Positions 8,729 through 17,614 of a stretch of 64,000 bases of DNA are shown one piece after another (positions within the stretch are counted from its first letter, which is position 1; each line of letters opens with the position of its first letter). The position numbers and the translations under genes were made by a program. The notes beneath the pieces are model-generated. The model was not told where the DNA came from. It searched no databases and saw only the letters and a program-made list of their open reading frames with translations. This DNA is from Chryseobacterium sp. StRB126. GTDB taxonomy: Bacteria > Bacteroidota > Bacteroidia > Flavobacteriales > Weeksellaceae. The DNA lies in the NCBI RefSeq assembly GCF_000829375.1, contig NZ_AP014624.1, forward strand, positions 3,286,001 to 3,350,000, in the 5' to 3' direction.

Positions 8729-9955
8729 TTAATGTTGTTCGATTTCAACAATTTTATTCAGTCTATAAACTAAATACATTGTCAGCAACATAGTGAATGA
8801 TGTAGTATAAGCTAAGTATGGATAATTTTCCAAAGGCGAAAAGTTGTCTTTTTGCACAATAATTAGTCCTGCTAATATTGTAGCAAAACCGCCTGCTACT
8901 TGATTTGTAGATGATATTATGCTCATATACGCCCCTCTGTCTTGTGGTTTTGGAATTGCTGATGTCAAGGCTTGTGAAGGTATTCCTCTGCTCATAATGG
9001 CAGTCATCATAATAACATTAGTAAGCACAACAATCCAAGATGCAATTGGTGCTTGATAGTGTGAGCAAATGATGATAGTGCAAATAGCTATCAATGTTGA
9101 TATGACAAACAACTTAAACTTTGGAATTTTGTCTGACAATTTGCCTATTAAAGGCATTAAGACAAAGATTGTAATACCTGTAATCATAAACATAACTGGC
9201 AACAACTCTGTTGAAATTTTTAAGTTGTTTACATAGAAAGGCACACTAAATGTAAGTATCAAAAAACTACCTATGGAAAGTAAAACTGTGTTTAAAAATC
9301 CTACACGATAATTTTTTTGTGAAATGGTATGCCACAAGTGAAAAAAAGGCGATTTATCGTTTTTGATTTTTAAATGCTCTTTAATCGGTTTTAATTTCAA
9401 AAGCATTAAAATTACGATAATGAAAGCCATTACAGCTATCCATAAAAAAGGAATTTGCCAATTAAACTTGTTTGCAAGAAATAAACCTATTGGAATACCA
9501 AAAATTTGACTTGAACTAAATCCCATTTGTACAAATCCTATTACTTTACCACGCTGATTTAGAGCAAATAAATCAGTAATAATTGTTATAGAAATAGAAC
9601 TGATAACACCTCCAAAAAGTCCTGTGAAAATTCTTGCTACAATCATTAACTCATAAGTCGGTGCTATTGCACAAAATAATGTTCCAATGGCAAAACCAAT
9701 GTAGAAAAAAAGCAATAGTTTTTTTCTGTCAAACTTATCAGCAAACCCTGCGGAAAGAAACCCCGAAATTCCTGCACTAAATGCGTATGCGGAAACTGCT
9801 GTTCCAAATTGAGCAACGGTTATTTTTAATGATTTCATCATAAAATCGCCCAATGGCGACATTACGACAAAATCAAGCACTACTGTAAATTGTGTTATTG
9901 CTAATAAGAAAATTACAAACTTTTGATAACTTGTAAAAGTTGTTTTGGTTTGCAT
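8729..9955 (-). CDS. Major facilitator superfamily drug/metabolite efflux transporter
   Basis: This is a 408-residue inner-membrane protein with about 12 hydrophobic segments. It belongs to the DHA1/Bcr-CflA-like MFS group: the loop between segments 2 and 3 carries DKFDRKKLLLF, the conserved MFS loop motif, and the second half has GKLSDKIPK. It probably exports a small toxic compound by proton antiport; the substrate is unknown. It is the last gene of a three-gene unit (Crp regulator, quinone oxidoreductase, MFS) and starts 6 nt after the oxidoreductase stop. The pairing suggests detoxification coupled to export. Confidence 0.85.
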   Translation of the reverse strand: MQTKTTFTSYQKFVIFLLAITQFTVVLDFVVMSPLGDFMMKSLKITVAQFGTAVSAYAFSAGISGFLSAGFADKFDRKKLLLFFYIGFAIGTLFCAIAPTYELMIVARIFTGLFGGVISSISITIITDLFALNQRGKVIGFVQMGFSSSQIFGIPIGLFLANKFNWQIPFLWIAVMAFIIVILMLLKLKPIKEHLKIKNDKSPFFHLWHTISQKNYRVGFLNTVLLSIGSFLILTFSVPFYVNNLKISTELLPVMFMITGITIFVLMPLIGKLSDKIPKFKLFVISTLIAICTIIICSHYQAPIASWIVVLTNVIMMTAIMSRGIPSQALTSAIPKPQDRGAYMSIISSTNQVAGGFATILAGLIIVQKDNFSPLENYPYLAYTTSFTMLLTMYLVYRLNKIVEIEQH

Positions 9956-9961
9956 ATTCAG

Positions 9962-10897
9962 CTAAACTGTAATTACAATTTTCCCTGCGGTATGACGGGT
10001 TTCTACTTGGGTATGGGCTTCTGCCATAGAAGAAAAAGGATATGTTTTAGCGATGTGAGATTTTATTGCTCCCTTATACATTAAATCGGCAAACGCTCTC
10101 ATATCTTCTCCGTTAAATTGCAATCCCCATAGCGATAATTTTATGTTTTTTTCTTGTGCTTTTGATTTTAAATTCTGATCAGACATAGGAATAATTGAAA
10201 TGATTGTTCCACCCGATTTAGTTAAATCAATAGAATGTTCTAATGTTTCGCCTCCGATGGTATCAAAAACAAAATCAACATCTTTAATTACTTCCCAAAA
10301 ATTTTCGGTTTTGTAATCAATGTGTTTATCTACTCCGAGCGACATAATAAAATCGTGATTTTTAGCCGAAGAAGTTGCAATTACTTTCGCTCCCAAAGAT
10401 TTGGCTATTTGCACAGCATAATGCCCAACACCGCCTGCTGCTCCGTGAATAAGAATTTTGTCGCCTTTTTTGATATTCATTCCGTTTACTAATGGTTGGA
10501 ATGCCGTTAAGCCCGCCATTGGCGAAGCGGCAGCTTCTTCAAATGTTATATTCTTTGGTTTGTGAGCTAGCAAGGCTGCATTGACCGCAACAAATTCGGC
10601 ATAACCACGGGCATTTTGTAAAAGTGCGAAAACAGCATCGCCTATCTCAAAGCCGTCAGTATTATCAGATTTTTCAACAACTTCGCCTGATATATCCCAC
10701 CCCATAATTACAGGTCGTTCTTCCCCAAATATTGCGGTGATAAATGCAGGTGTTTTGCGATAAATTGTATCGGCAGGATTTATACCAATCGCTTTTACCT
10801 TAATCAAAACTTCGCCACTTTTTAAAGTTGGTCTTTGTGCTTCGTCAAGAACTAATTTATCAGTTCCTCCAGCTTCGTATAATAAATATGCTTTCAT
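9962..10897 (-). CDS. NADP-dependent quinone oxidoreductase, zinc-independent MDR family
   Basis: This 311-residue enzyme begins at MKAYLLYEAG. An upstream extension to 10945 is open, but it would run through the operator palindrome, so the downstream ATG is preferred. The groES-like N-terminal domain is followed by a Rossmann fold with GAAGGVGHYAVQIAK near residue 145. No zinc-ligand cysteine pattern is seen, which fits NADPH:quinone reductase or enoyl-reductase-like MDR enzymes. It likely reduces quinones or alpha,beta-unsaturated carbonyls. It sits between the Crp regulator and the MFS pump in one operon. Confidence 0.85.
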   Translation of the reverse strand: MKAYLLYEAGGTDKLVLDEAQRPTLKSGEVLIKVKAIGINPADTIYRKTPAFITAIFGEERPVIMGWDISGEVVEKSDNTDGFEIGDAVFALLQNARGYAEFVAVNAALLAHKPKNITFEEAAASPMAGLTAFQPLVNGMNIKKGDKILIHGAAGGVGHYAVQIAKSLGAKVIATSSAKNHDFIMSLGVDKHIDYKTENFWEVIKDVDFVFDTIGGETLEHSIDLTKSGGTIISIIPMSDQNLKSKAQEKNIKLSLWGLQFNGEDMRAFADLMYKGAIKSHIAKTYPFSSMAEAHTQVETRHTAGKIVITV

Positions 10898-10930
10898 AAT
10901 GCAAAGGTGGTTCAATAAAAAATGAAAGCA

Positions 10931-10946
10931 TTTGCCATTTGGCAAA
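10931..10946. promoter_or_regulatory. Operator palindrome, copy 1 (Crp/Fnr-type)
   Basis: TTTGCCATTTGGCAAA is a perfect inverted repeat with 7-bp arms and a 2-nt centre. It lies between the Crp-like regulator stop and the quinone oxidoreductase start. The identical 16-mer recurs at 11558-11573 upstream of the regulator. Two identical copies around one regulator strongly suggest its own binding site. Confidence 0.7.
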
Positions 10947-10954
10947 AAGTGATT

Positions 10955-11524
10955 TTAGCGAATATTTTTTCTAATTCGGCTTAAGGATGATTGTGTAAGT
11001 CCCAAAAAAGAAGCAATGTAAGACAAGGGTATTCGATTTGCCAATGTCGGGAATTTACCAATGAAGTCAAGGTAACGTGTAGTTCCGTCTTGTGAAACCA
11101 ACTCGCTTATTTTTCCTAATTTTTCCGACTTATGTTTAGTGATTATTTTTTGAATAATGTTGTCCCAATCAATAATAGTTTGCGAAATTTCTTTCCAAGC
11201 TTGTTTAGAAAAAACAATCATTTTGCAATCTGTGATTGCTGAAATGTAAACAGAAGGTGTATAAACTTCATCAACTGTAAATCCCGACAAAAGCAAATGA
11301 TTTTCGTCAAAAAAATATTGTGTGACTTCTTCGCCTTTGTTGTTGTAATAAAACACACGAAGAATGCCCGAAGTAATAAAACCAATTTGTTTCACGGTTT
11401 TTCCCGCCTCCCAATAAAATTCATCTTTCCGAAGTTCTGTTTCTGTCGCTTTGCTTTTTATTAAGTCAATTTGTTGCTTGTTCAGATTTCCAAATTGTAA
11501 AACGTAATCTATAAATTCTTCCAT
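10955..11524 (-). CDS. Crp/Fnr-family transcriptional regulator
   Basis: This 189-residue protein has a cyclic-nucleotide-binding-like beta roll (residues about 25-120, with FYWEAGKTVKQIGFITSGILR) and a short C-terminal helix-turn-helix (LSYIASFLGLTQSSLSRIR, residues 167-185). No Fnr-type cysteine cluster is visible, so the signal is unknown. It heads the regulator-oxidoreductase-MFS block. Identical palindromes lie upstream of it and in front of the next gene, which points to autoregulation. A second Crp-like gene of similar build occurs at 18527. Confidence 0.85.
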   Translation of the reverse strand: MEEFIDYVLQFGNLNKQQIDLIKSKATETELRKDEFYWEAGKTVKQIGFITSGILRVFYYNNKGEEVTQYFFDENHLLLSGFTVDEVYTPSVYISAITDCKMIVFSKQAWKEISQTIIDWDNIIQKIITKHKSEKLGKISELVSQDGTTRYLDFIGKFPTLANRIPLSYIASFLGLTQSSLSRIRKNIR

Positions 11525-11557
11525 TTTACAAAGTTAAAAATTGTTGCTTGTGTGGTA

Positions 11558-11573
11558 TTTGCCATTTGGCAAA
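11558..11573. promoter_or_regulatory. Operator palindrome, copy 2 (Crp/Fnr-type)
   Basis: An exact second copy of TTTGCCATTTGGCAAA, 34 nt upstream of the Crp-like regulator start on the minus strand. It is placed to overlap that promoter. Confidence 0.7.
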
Positions 11574-11596
11574 AATAATTTCTCAGTCGTGTGGGA

Positions 11597-11650
11597 GCCA
11601 CATTCATTATGTAACAGCCAAACACTGCCACACAACGCCACTGGCTGCCA
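11597..11650 (+). promoter_or_regulatory. Phased GCCA regulatory repeat, site C (mobC promoter)
   Basis: GCCA occurs at 11597, 11617, 11627, 11637 and 11647: five copies on a strict 10-bp grid with one empty slot. GCCACATTC is repeated exactly at both ends (11597-11605 and 11647-11655). The core GCCAAACACTGCCA (11617-11630) matches site B in reverse complement. The last copy is 61 nt before the mobC start. This is the clearest member of the series. Confidence 0.65.
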
Positions 11651-11711
11651 CATTCTTATAGCCACTTCATAGAGCCTTTAAATTCACGCCCGAACATTAA
11701 AATGCAAAATA

Positions 11712-13706
11712 ATGCAAGGAGAAGACGATTTAAGAGGGCTTGCCAAGATAATGGCTTTTATGCGGGCAGTAAGTATCCTTTTGGTGCTGATGCACCTTTA
11801 TTGGTTCTGCTACGGTTTCTTTTTAGAGCGTGGTTGGACATTGGAAGTAATCAACAAGATATTAGGCAATTTTGACCGCACGGCAGGTTTGTTTTCACAT
11901 ACCCTTTACACCAAAGCGTTCGCTTTGGTATTACTGGCTTTAAGCTGCTTAGGCACAAAGGGCGTAAAGAATGAGAAGATAACCTGGTCTAAAATTTACG
12001 TGGCTTTGGGCGTTGGCTTTGTGCTATTCTTTCTGAACACACGATTGCTGAAATTATCTCCGGCAACAGGCACATTCCTGTATATCCTTACTATCTCATT
12101 AGGTTACATCGCTTTGCTGATGGCGGGCGTATGGATGAGCCGATTGCTCCGTACTAACCTGATGGACGATGTTTTCAATAACGAGAACGAGAGCTTTCAG
12201 CAGGAAACCAAGTTGATGGAAAACGAGTATTCCGTCAACCTGCCCACCAAATTTTACTACAAAGGCAAATGGAACAACGGTTGGATAAACATTGTAAATC
12301 CTTTCAGGGCATCAATCGTGTTGGGTACTCCGGGTTCAGGAAAATCGTATGCCATCGTAAACAATTACATCAAACAGCAGATTGAGAAAGGCTTTAGTAT
12401 GTACATCTACGATTTTAAGTTTGATGACCTTTCCACTATTGCGTACAACCATTTATTAAAGCATCGGGATAAGTATAAAGTACAGCCAAAATTCTATGTG
12501 ATAAATTTCGATGACCCACGCAAGAGCCACCGTTGCAATCCGCTTAATCCTGACTTTATGACTGACATTTCTGATGCTTACGAAGCAGCATATACCATAA
12601 TGCTGAACCTCAATCGAAGCTGGATACAGAAGCAAGGGGATTTTTTCGTGGAAAGTCCAATTATCCTATTGGCGGCAATTATTTGGTATCTGAAAATCTA
12701 TGAGAACGGCAAATATTGTACATTTCCACACGCCATTGAGTTGCTGAACAAAAAGTATTCGGACGTATTTACCATTCTCACATCATACCCCGATTTGGAA
12801 AACTATCTTTCTCCGTTTATGGATGCGTGGCAATCCGGAGCGCAAGACCAATTACAGGGACAGATTGCATCAGCTAAAATTCCTTTGTCAAGAATGATTA
12901 GCCCACAGTTGTATTGGGTAATGACCGGAGATGACTTTACGCTTGACATCAACAATTCCCAAGAGCCTAAAATTTTGTGCGTGGGTAATAATCCCGACCG
13001 TCAAAATATCTACTCCGCAGCATTGGGTTTATACAATTCAAGAATTGTAAAACTCATCAATAAAAAAGGTCAGTTAAAGAGTTCGGTTATCATAGATGAG
13101 TTACCTACTATTTACTTCAGAGGACTTGACAACCTTATCGCAACTGCGAGAAGTAATAAGGTGGCTGTATGCCTTGGTTTTCAGGACTTTAGTCAGCTAA
13201 CAAGGGATTACGGCGACAAAGAAAGCAAGGTAATACAGAATACCGTCGGCAATATATTCAGTGGTCAGGTGGTTGGAGAAACGGCAAAAAGCCTTTCGGA
13301 ACGTTTTGGTAAAGTTTTGCAAAAACGACAGAGCCTGACCATCAACCGCAACGATAAATCTACCTCTATCTCCACACAGTTAGACAGCCTTATTCCGGCT
13401 TCAAAAATTTCAACGCTTACACAGGGTATGTTTGTCGGTTCTGTATCGGATAACTTTGATGAACGTATTGAGCAAAAAATATTTCACGCTGAAATTGTGG
13501 TAGATAATGAAAAGGTAGCAGCAGAAACCAAAGCCTATCAAAAGATACCGGAAATCCTGTCCTTTGTAAATGAATACGGAGAAGATAAAATGAAAGAGGA
13601 AATTGAAGCCAATTACCGCCGGATAAAATCAGACATCCTGAATATTGTTGAAAGCGAAATAGAGCGTATCAAAAATGACCCGAACTTACAGTATTTGGTG
13701 AAATAA
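11712..13706 (+). CDS. mobC: Conjugative coupling protein MobC/TraG (VirD4-like T4CP)
   Basis: This 664-residue coupling ATPase links the relaxosome to the type IV secretion channel. Four N-terminal hydrophobic segments (about 16-36, 64-82, 96-110 and 120-142) anchor it in the inner membrane. Walker A is GTPGSGKS at 205-212, and the Walker B region SSVIIDELPTIYF is near 456. TARSNKVAVCLGFQDFSQL downstream of it is typical of TraG/TraD ATPases. The gene has its own promoter region with site C. Cargo lies on both sides, yet the frame is intact and full length. Confidence 0.9.
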   Translation: MQGEDDLRGLAKIMAFMRAVSILLVLMHLYWFCYGFFLERGWTLEVINKILGNFDRTAGLFSHTLYTKAFALVLLALSCLGTKGVKNEKITWSKIYVALGVGFVLFFLNTRLLKLSPATGTFLYILTISLGYIALLMAGVWMSRLLRTNLMDDVFNNENESFQQETKLMENEYSVNLPTKFYYKGKWNNGWINIVNPFRASIVLGTPGSGKSYAIVNNYIKQQIEKGFSMYIYDFKFDDLSTIAYNHLLKHRDKYKVQPKFYVINFDDPRKSHRCNPLNPDFMTDISDAYEAAYTIMLNLNRSWIQKQGDFFVESPIILLAAIIWYLKIYENGKYCTFPHAIELLNKKYSDVFTILTSYPDLENYLSPFMDAWQSGAQDQLQGQIASAKIPLSRMISPQLYWVMTGDDFTLDINNSQEPKILCVGNNPDRQNIYSAALGLYNSRIVKLINKKGQLKSSVIIDELPTIYFRGLDNLIATARSNKVAVCLGFQDFSQLTRDYGDKESKVIQNTVGNIFSGQVVGETAKSLSERFGKVLQKRQSLTINRNDKSTSISTQLDSLIPASKISTLTQGMFVGSVSDNFDERIEQKIFHAEIVVDNEKVAAETKAYQKIPEILSFVNEYGEDKMKEEIEANYRRIKSDILNIVESEIERIKNDPNLQYLVK

Positions 13707-13772
13707 GAATAGATACAGAATGTAAATAGCGTTTTTTTAAATAAATAGAGTGTTGTGTTCAGTAAGCTTTAT

Positions 13773-14795
13773 TTAATTTATTTTACTATACTTTTTAGGC
13801 TTCATTCCAATATGTTTTTCAAAAAGACGGCTAAAGTGGCTAAGGTTTGAAAAACCAAACTGATAGCCTACTTCCGAAACGGATAGTTTTTCTTCACGAA
13901 GTAAAAATGCCGCTTTCTGCATTCTCAATTTTTGATAATAATTGTAAATGCTATCCCCAAAAATTTGCTTGAAGATTTTTCCCAACTTACTTACACTCAT
14001 GTTGGCTTTTGTCGCTAAAATATCTAATTGTGGAGGCTCATTTATATTGTCCAACATTTCTTCCCGTAATCTATAAACCGCTTTTATATCTTTTGGATGA
14101 ATGGAGTATTTTGGTAATTCATCACGTTGCAGTAAGTTTTCAAAAAACAAATAAATTAATTCCTCTGCTTTTATTTTATAGTAAAAGTTTGCAAGAGGAT
14201 GCGAAGCTGCTATCTCGAAAATATCAGCAGCTACTGATTGTATTTTTGGTGAAATAAATTCTTCATACAAATAGGATTGCTCTTTTTGTATTACTAATTC
14301 CGTCAGCCGGGCATTGTTATCTTTTTCTAACAACTGCCTTAAAAAATTGGCTTCAATGCGTATAATAATATTGCTTGTTTCAAATAAGTTCGGCACTTCA
14401 ATGTCTAATGCCACATCAGCAGTGGATACCTGAACAGAAGGCATAAATTTAAAAGATGATTTTTTTTGCGTATTCTGTTTTCCTGTTATTACATTTCTGA
14501 AACTAAAAATCAACACGCTTTTACTATCGTTATGCTTACTGCGTTTTATGAAAAGACTTTTTTTTAGCTCATAATGCTGAAGCATAATGCTGAGCTGAGG
14601 CAAAGGCGCTATCATTTTCAAATAGCCTGTTCCCAAACTTTCAGGAAAGTTCAAATAACCGTTTTTATCAGTCAAACCACCCGACTTTTTGATGTATTCA
14701 GGTAAGTTGTTTATCTCAATTGCTTTTTCCATTTCAATACAAATACCATATTGGACTATTTTCATATCAAAAGTAACTATTTTATTCGTATGCAA
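13773..14795 (-). CDS. AraC-family transcriptional regulator
   Basis: The protein has up to 340 residues with a C-terminal AraC double helix-turn-helix (residues about 240-338). The second helix pair contains VSEVGYQFGFSNLSHFSRLF, followed by GMKPKKY. The N-terminal part is a poorly conserved sensing region. Internal methionines at 11 and 22 (14765, 14732) are alternative starts, and no ribosome site decides between them. It diverges from the flavin monooxygenase gene with 41 bp between, so it probably controls that gene. Confidence 0.8.
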   Translation of the reverse strand: MHTNKIVTFDMKIVQYGICIEMEKAIEINNLPEYIKKSGGLTDKNGYLNFPESLGTGYLKMIAPLPQLSIMLQHYELKKSLFIKRSKHNDSKSVLIFSFRNVITGKQNTQKKSSFKFMPSVQVSTADVALDIEVPNLFETSNIIIRIEANFLRQLLEKDNNARLTELVIQKEQSYLYEEFISPKIQSVAADIFEIAASHPLANFYYKIKAEELIYLFFENLLQRDELPKYSIHPKDIKAVYRLREEMLDNINEPPQLDILATKANMSVSKLGKIFKQIFGDSIYNYYQKLRMQKAAFLLREEKLSVSEVGYQFGFSNLSHFSRLFEKHIGMKPKKYSKIN

Positions 14796-14836
14796 CTCGT
14801 GAAATTTGCAACGTAAATCATTTAAACAAAATAAAA

Positions 14837-16354
14837 ATGGACAGTATAGAAAAGTTATACGATGTAATCGTAGCAGGTGCAGGACCTACAGGTTTGATGT
14901 TGGCTTGCGAATTAAAACTGATGGGGGTAAATGTTACAATAGTAGAACGCAGAGCTCAAGGTACTACGGGAGAATCCCGTGCTCCTGGCATTAATGCCAG
15001 ATCAATGGAAAATTTTAGAATGAGAGGCATGGCAGAAGAGTTTGAAAAACATGGAAATCCTCTGAAGGCAGTTCTTTTTTCGGGCATGCTAATGATGCCC
15101 AAGGCATTAGATCCTGATTTTCCGGATGCATTAATACTACCCCAACATCAAACAGAACGAATTTTGACAAAGCGGGCAACCGAATTAGGAGTAGATATTC
15201 ATTGGGCTACCGAATTAATTTATTTTACTCAAGATGAAAATCAAGCAAATGTTTTTGTTCAGCAAAATGGAGATATAAAACAGTTAAGCGCCAAATATCT
15301 TGCAGGTTGCGATGGCGGAAACAGTGTAGTTAGAAGATTATGTGGTGAAAGTTTTACAGGAGAAGACCCGATTTCTCATTGGATTGTAGCAGATGTTCAG
15401 TTAGATACTCCGCCTGCAGAAAATGAAAGATTTGGCCGTAACCTTAAAATAGGAACTTATCAGGTTTCAAATGTTGAAGAAGATTGGTTTAGAGTAAGTC
15501 TGATGAAAGTTACACCGCCGATAGACAGAAGCCAACCTGTTACTTTAGAAGAATTGCGGCAGGCTATGATAGAAGGAATTGGTACAGATTTCGGGTTGCG
15601 TTCCGCCCGTTGGATGTCAAGATTTGGCGATGGTTTTAGACAAGTAAAAAAATATCGTTACGGGCGTGTATTCCTCCTTGGCGATGCCGCACATACACAT
15701 TCACCTATTGGTGGTCAGGGTTTAAATCTTGGTGTTCAGGATGCGGTGAATTTAGGCTGGAAATTGGGTATGGTTGCCACAGGCAAAGCTTCTGTTTCTT
15801 TACTCGATAGTTTTGAAGAAGAGCGACATCCGGTAGGTGCCAAAGTACTTCAAATGGCCAAAGCACAAACTGCACTTATCAAACCGGGTGCACAAATAGA
15901 AGCCCTGAGAGAGATTGTAAATACGATGGTGGAAGTACCCGAAGTAACACTTCATTTATCCAGAATATTAAGTGGTTTGGGTGTTCGATATGATTGGGGA
16001 GAAGGATTTCACACAATGCTAGGACAAAGGATACCTAATATAAAATTATTAATAAATGGTGTAGAAAAAGATTTGTTTTCTCTCATGCACAAAGCAAGAC
16101 CATTGTTGCTGAATTTTAATGCAGAAAACAATTTAGAAATTCCCTATGCATATCAGTCAAGCATTGATATTATTAAGGCAGTTCCAATAGTGAAAGGAAA
16201 TAGTTCTGTATGGAACTTACCTGCAATCGGAGAAGTGCCTGCGATCAATAGTGTTTTCATAAGACCAGACGGATTTGTGGCCTGGGTTCAAACGGCAGAA
16301 GAACAGTTTAACAGCGAAAGACTAAATGAAGCTATAAATAAATGGTTGAAGTAA
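14837..16354 (+). CDS. FAD-dependent monooxygenase, aromatic hydroxylase / rifampicin-monooxygenase-like
   Basis: This is a 505-residue group A flavoprotein monooxygenase. FAD-binding GAGPTGLMLACEL is at 13-25, the NAD(P)H/FAD DG motif AGCDGGNSVVRR near 156, and the GD motif LLGDAAHTHSPIGGQGLNLG near 282. A thioredoxin-like C-terminal domain completes the PheA/Rox type. Such enzymes hydroxylate aromatic compounds, and some inactivate rifamycins or tetracyclines. The substrate here is unknown. It is ICE cargo divergent from an AraC regulator and ends before a strong terminator; a resistance or detoxification role is likely but not shown. Confidence 0.8.
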   Translation: MDSIEKLYDVIVAGAGPTGLMLACELKLMGVNVTIVERRAQGTTGESRAPGINARSMENFRMRGMAEEFEKHGNPLKAVLFSGMLMMPKALDPDFPDALILPQHQTERILTKRATELGVDIHWATELIYFTQDENQANVFVQQNGDIKQLSAKYLAGCDGGNSVVRRLCGESFTGEDPISHWIVADVQLDTPPAENERFGRNLKIGTYQVSNVEEDWFRVSLMKVTPPIDRSQPVTLEELRQAMIEGIGTDFGLRSARWMSRFGDGFRQVKKYRYGRVFLLGDAAHTHSPIGGQGLNLGVQDAVNLGWKLGMVATGKASVSLLDSFEEERHPVGAKVLQMAKAQTALIKPGAQIEALREIVNTMVEVPEVTLHLSRILSGLGVRYDWGEGFHTMLGQRIPNIKLLINGVEKDLFSLMHKARPLLLNFNAENNLEIPYAYQSSIDIIKAVPIVKGNSSVWNLPAIGEVPAINSVFIRPDGFVAWVQTAEEQFNSERLNEAINKWLK

Positions 16355-16473
16355 AAGATAAAACATAACAAACACCAGATGGCAGAAAGCCACTTGCCTG
16401 TACCCTGCATTTGTAACATTTCGTTTTTTACCAACAGCGAATTCGTAGACTCCAGCTCTTTAAGTGCTTAATT

Positions 16474-16513
16474 AAAACAGGCGAAGTTTTCCATTAAACT
16501 TCGCCTGTTTTTA
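16474..16513 (+). terminator. Rho-independent terminator after the flavin monooxygenase
   Basis: AAAACAGGCGAAGTTT (16474-16489) pairs with AAACTTCGCCTGTTTT (16496-16511): 16 paired bases around a 6-nt loop, ending in a T run. It can act in both directions. Confidence 0.8.
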
Positions 16514-16546
16514 TGTTTAACTAATTTAGAGGTCATTTCCTGAAAA

Positions 16547-16660
16547 ATGCTCAGTAGAAAACTCAAAGAGCTTGAGTTGAATCAACTCATCACTGTAAAA
16601 TATCAACTTATCCAATACGGCGAAACGCTAAAAATATCTTACCCTCACTATTGGGGTTGA
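16547..16660 (+). pseudogene. Remnant of an HxlR-family regulator
   Basis: An open stretch of 37 codons reads MLSRKLKELELNQLI, then VKYQLIQYGETL, and ends with YWG and a stop. This is the recognition helix, wing and trailing helix of HxlR/DUF24 winged-helix proteins. The N-terminal half is missing: a stop lies just upstream at 16541. Two intact HxlR genes lie nearby (17221, 18075). The remnant shows that this cargo block has been rearranged. Confidence 0.6.
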
Positions 16661-16749
16661 ATCACCGAAAGCAGATAATTGGGTAGCTTTAGTTCTACTG
16701 TGGGTTGCAAAGTAGAATTGTCTAGATTCATACAGTTCAAGTTCTTTAA

Positions 16750-17088
16750 TTAATCTACAACAACTACTTCATCGGACACAAGCGTTACTACGTCATTCAA
16801 ATCAATGAAATTACTTTCATCAGGGTGGACTTTTTGTTTGTAGTTTTCACTTGCAAAGAAGCTGTTAAAGTCGTTCATTGAGGCAAAATAAATATCAGTT
16901 ATGCCGTCATACGCAGGTAGTGGAAAACCTTCAATTATTTTAGGATGAGAAACAACATATTTTTTCACATATTGCTCTGATTCGGGAATAGACATAAACA
17001 AAGGGGCGTGATGATTTTTATGATAATCAATAAAATCTTCCTTTTTCATTCCTCCGGTTTTTCGGATTAAAAACGTAAACTTTAACAT
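16750..17088 (-). CDS. EthD-family protein
   Basis: This protein of about 112 residues starts at MLKFTFLIRKTGGMKKEDF. The upstream methionine at 17139 gives a 17-residue extension that runs into the promoter, so it is not used. The ferredoxin-like dimeric alpha/beta barrel pattern, with YHKNHHAPLF near 25-34 and a C-terminal region of DUF/EthD type, matches EthD. EthD was first found with ethyl tert-butyl ether degradation; members can be small monooxygenases or cyclases. It diverges from an HxlR gene across a 20-bp palindrome and is probably its target. Confidence 0.7.
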   Translation of the reverse strand: MLKFTFLIRKTGGMKKEDFIDYHKNHHAPLFMSIPESEQYVKKYVVSHPKIIEGFPLPAYDGITDIYFASMNDFNSFFASENYKQKVHPDESNFIDLNDVVTLVSDEVVVVD

Positions 17089-17140
17089 ATTTGTAATTTT
17101 AATTTTTACAAAGGTATAGCCCTTCATTTTTTTGGACAAT

Positions 17141-17160
17141 TACGCATAAATTTATGCGTA
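17141..17160. promoter_or_regulatory. Perfect 20-bp palindrome between EthD and HxlR genes
   Basis: TACGCATAAATTTATGCGTA is identical to its reverse complement. It lies in the divergent promoter region, 52 nt from the EthD start and 60 nt from the HxlR start. HxlR proteins bind as dimers to such sites, so this is the likely operator. TAACTTTA near 17195 is a possible -7 element for the regulator. Confidence 0.65.
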
Positions 17161-17220
17161 CTCTATCTGGTTACAGACACATCGAAAACTGTGTAACTTT
17201 ACAGAAGTAAAATAGTTTAT

Positions 17221-17592
17221 ATGTATCAAAAGAAAACACCTGTTCAACTTGACTGCGGTTTACATTTTTTCAAAGAACTTCTAAATGGCAAATGGAAACT
17301 GATGCTTGTTTATTATATTTCCAAAAATCTCAAACGGCCAAGTGAACTGCAGCGTAAAATTCCAAACGCAGACAGAAGAGTTATGGACAAACAACTGCAA
17401 GAATTAGTATTGCACGGATTTATCCATAAAAAGACTTTCAACACCAAAGTTCCTAAAGTTGAATATGAACTTACAGAACTTGGCGAAAAACTTTTACCAT
17501 TGATTTTAACTATTGAACAATGGGGCGAAGAAAACCGATTTGTACTTACCAAAGCATTAGAAAAAGACCCTAAATTTGAAAACGTAGTCTAA
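17221..17592 (+). CDS. HxlR-family winged-helix regulator (1)
   Basis: This 123-residue protein is a single HxlR domain. It has KELLNGKWKLMLVYYI, where canonical members have a cysteine followed by GGKW. RPSELQRKIPNADRRVMDKQL is the recognition helix region, then YELTELGEKLLPLI and a QWGEEN helix. A cysteine (Cys13) lies just before the domain; some HxlR proteins sense aldehydes or quinones through such a residue. It is divergent from the EthD gene across a palindrome. The role as a local repressor is inferred. Confidence 0.85.
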   Translation: MYQKKTPVQLDCGLHFFKELLNGKWKLMLVYYISKNLKRPSELQRKIPNADRRVMDKQLQELVLHGFIHKKTFNTKVPKVEYELTELGEKLLPLILTIEQWGEENRFVLTKALEKDPKFENVV

Positions 17593-17614
17593 TTTTGATG
17601 GAAACTGCTATATT

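Noticed and set aside
8729..9955. Named resistance determinant such as cmlA or tet
   Set aside because: MFS family features are clear but nothing in the sequence identifies the substrate.
14806..14994. Short frame overlapping the start of the flavin monooxygenase gene
   Set aside because: Shadow of the flavoprotein gene in another frame; no protein-like composition.
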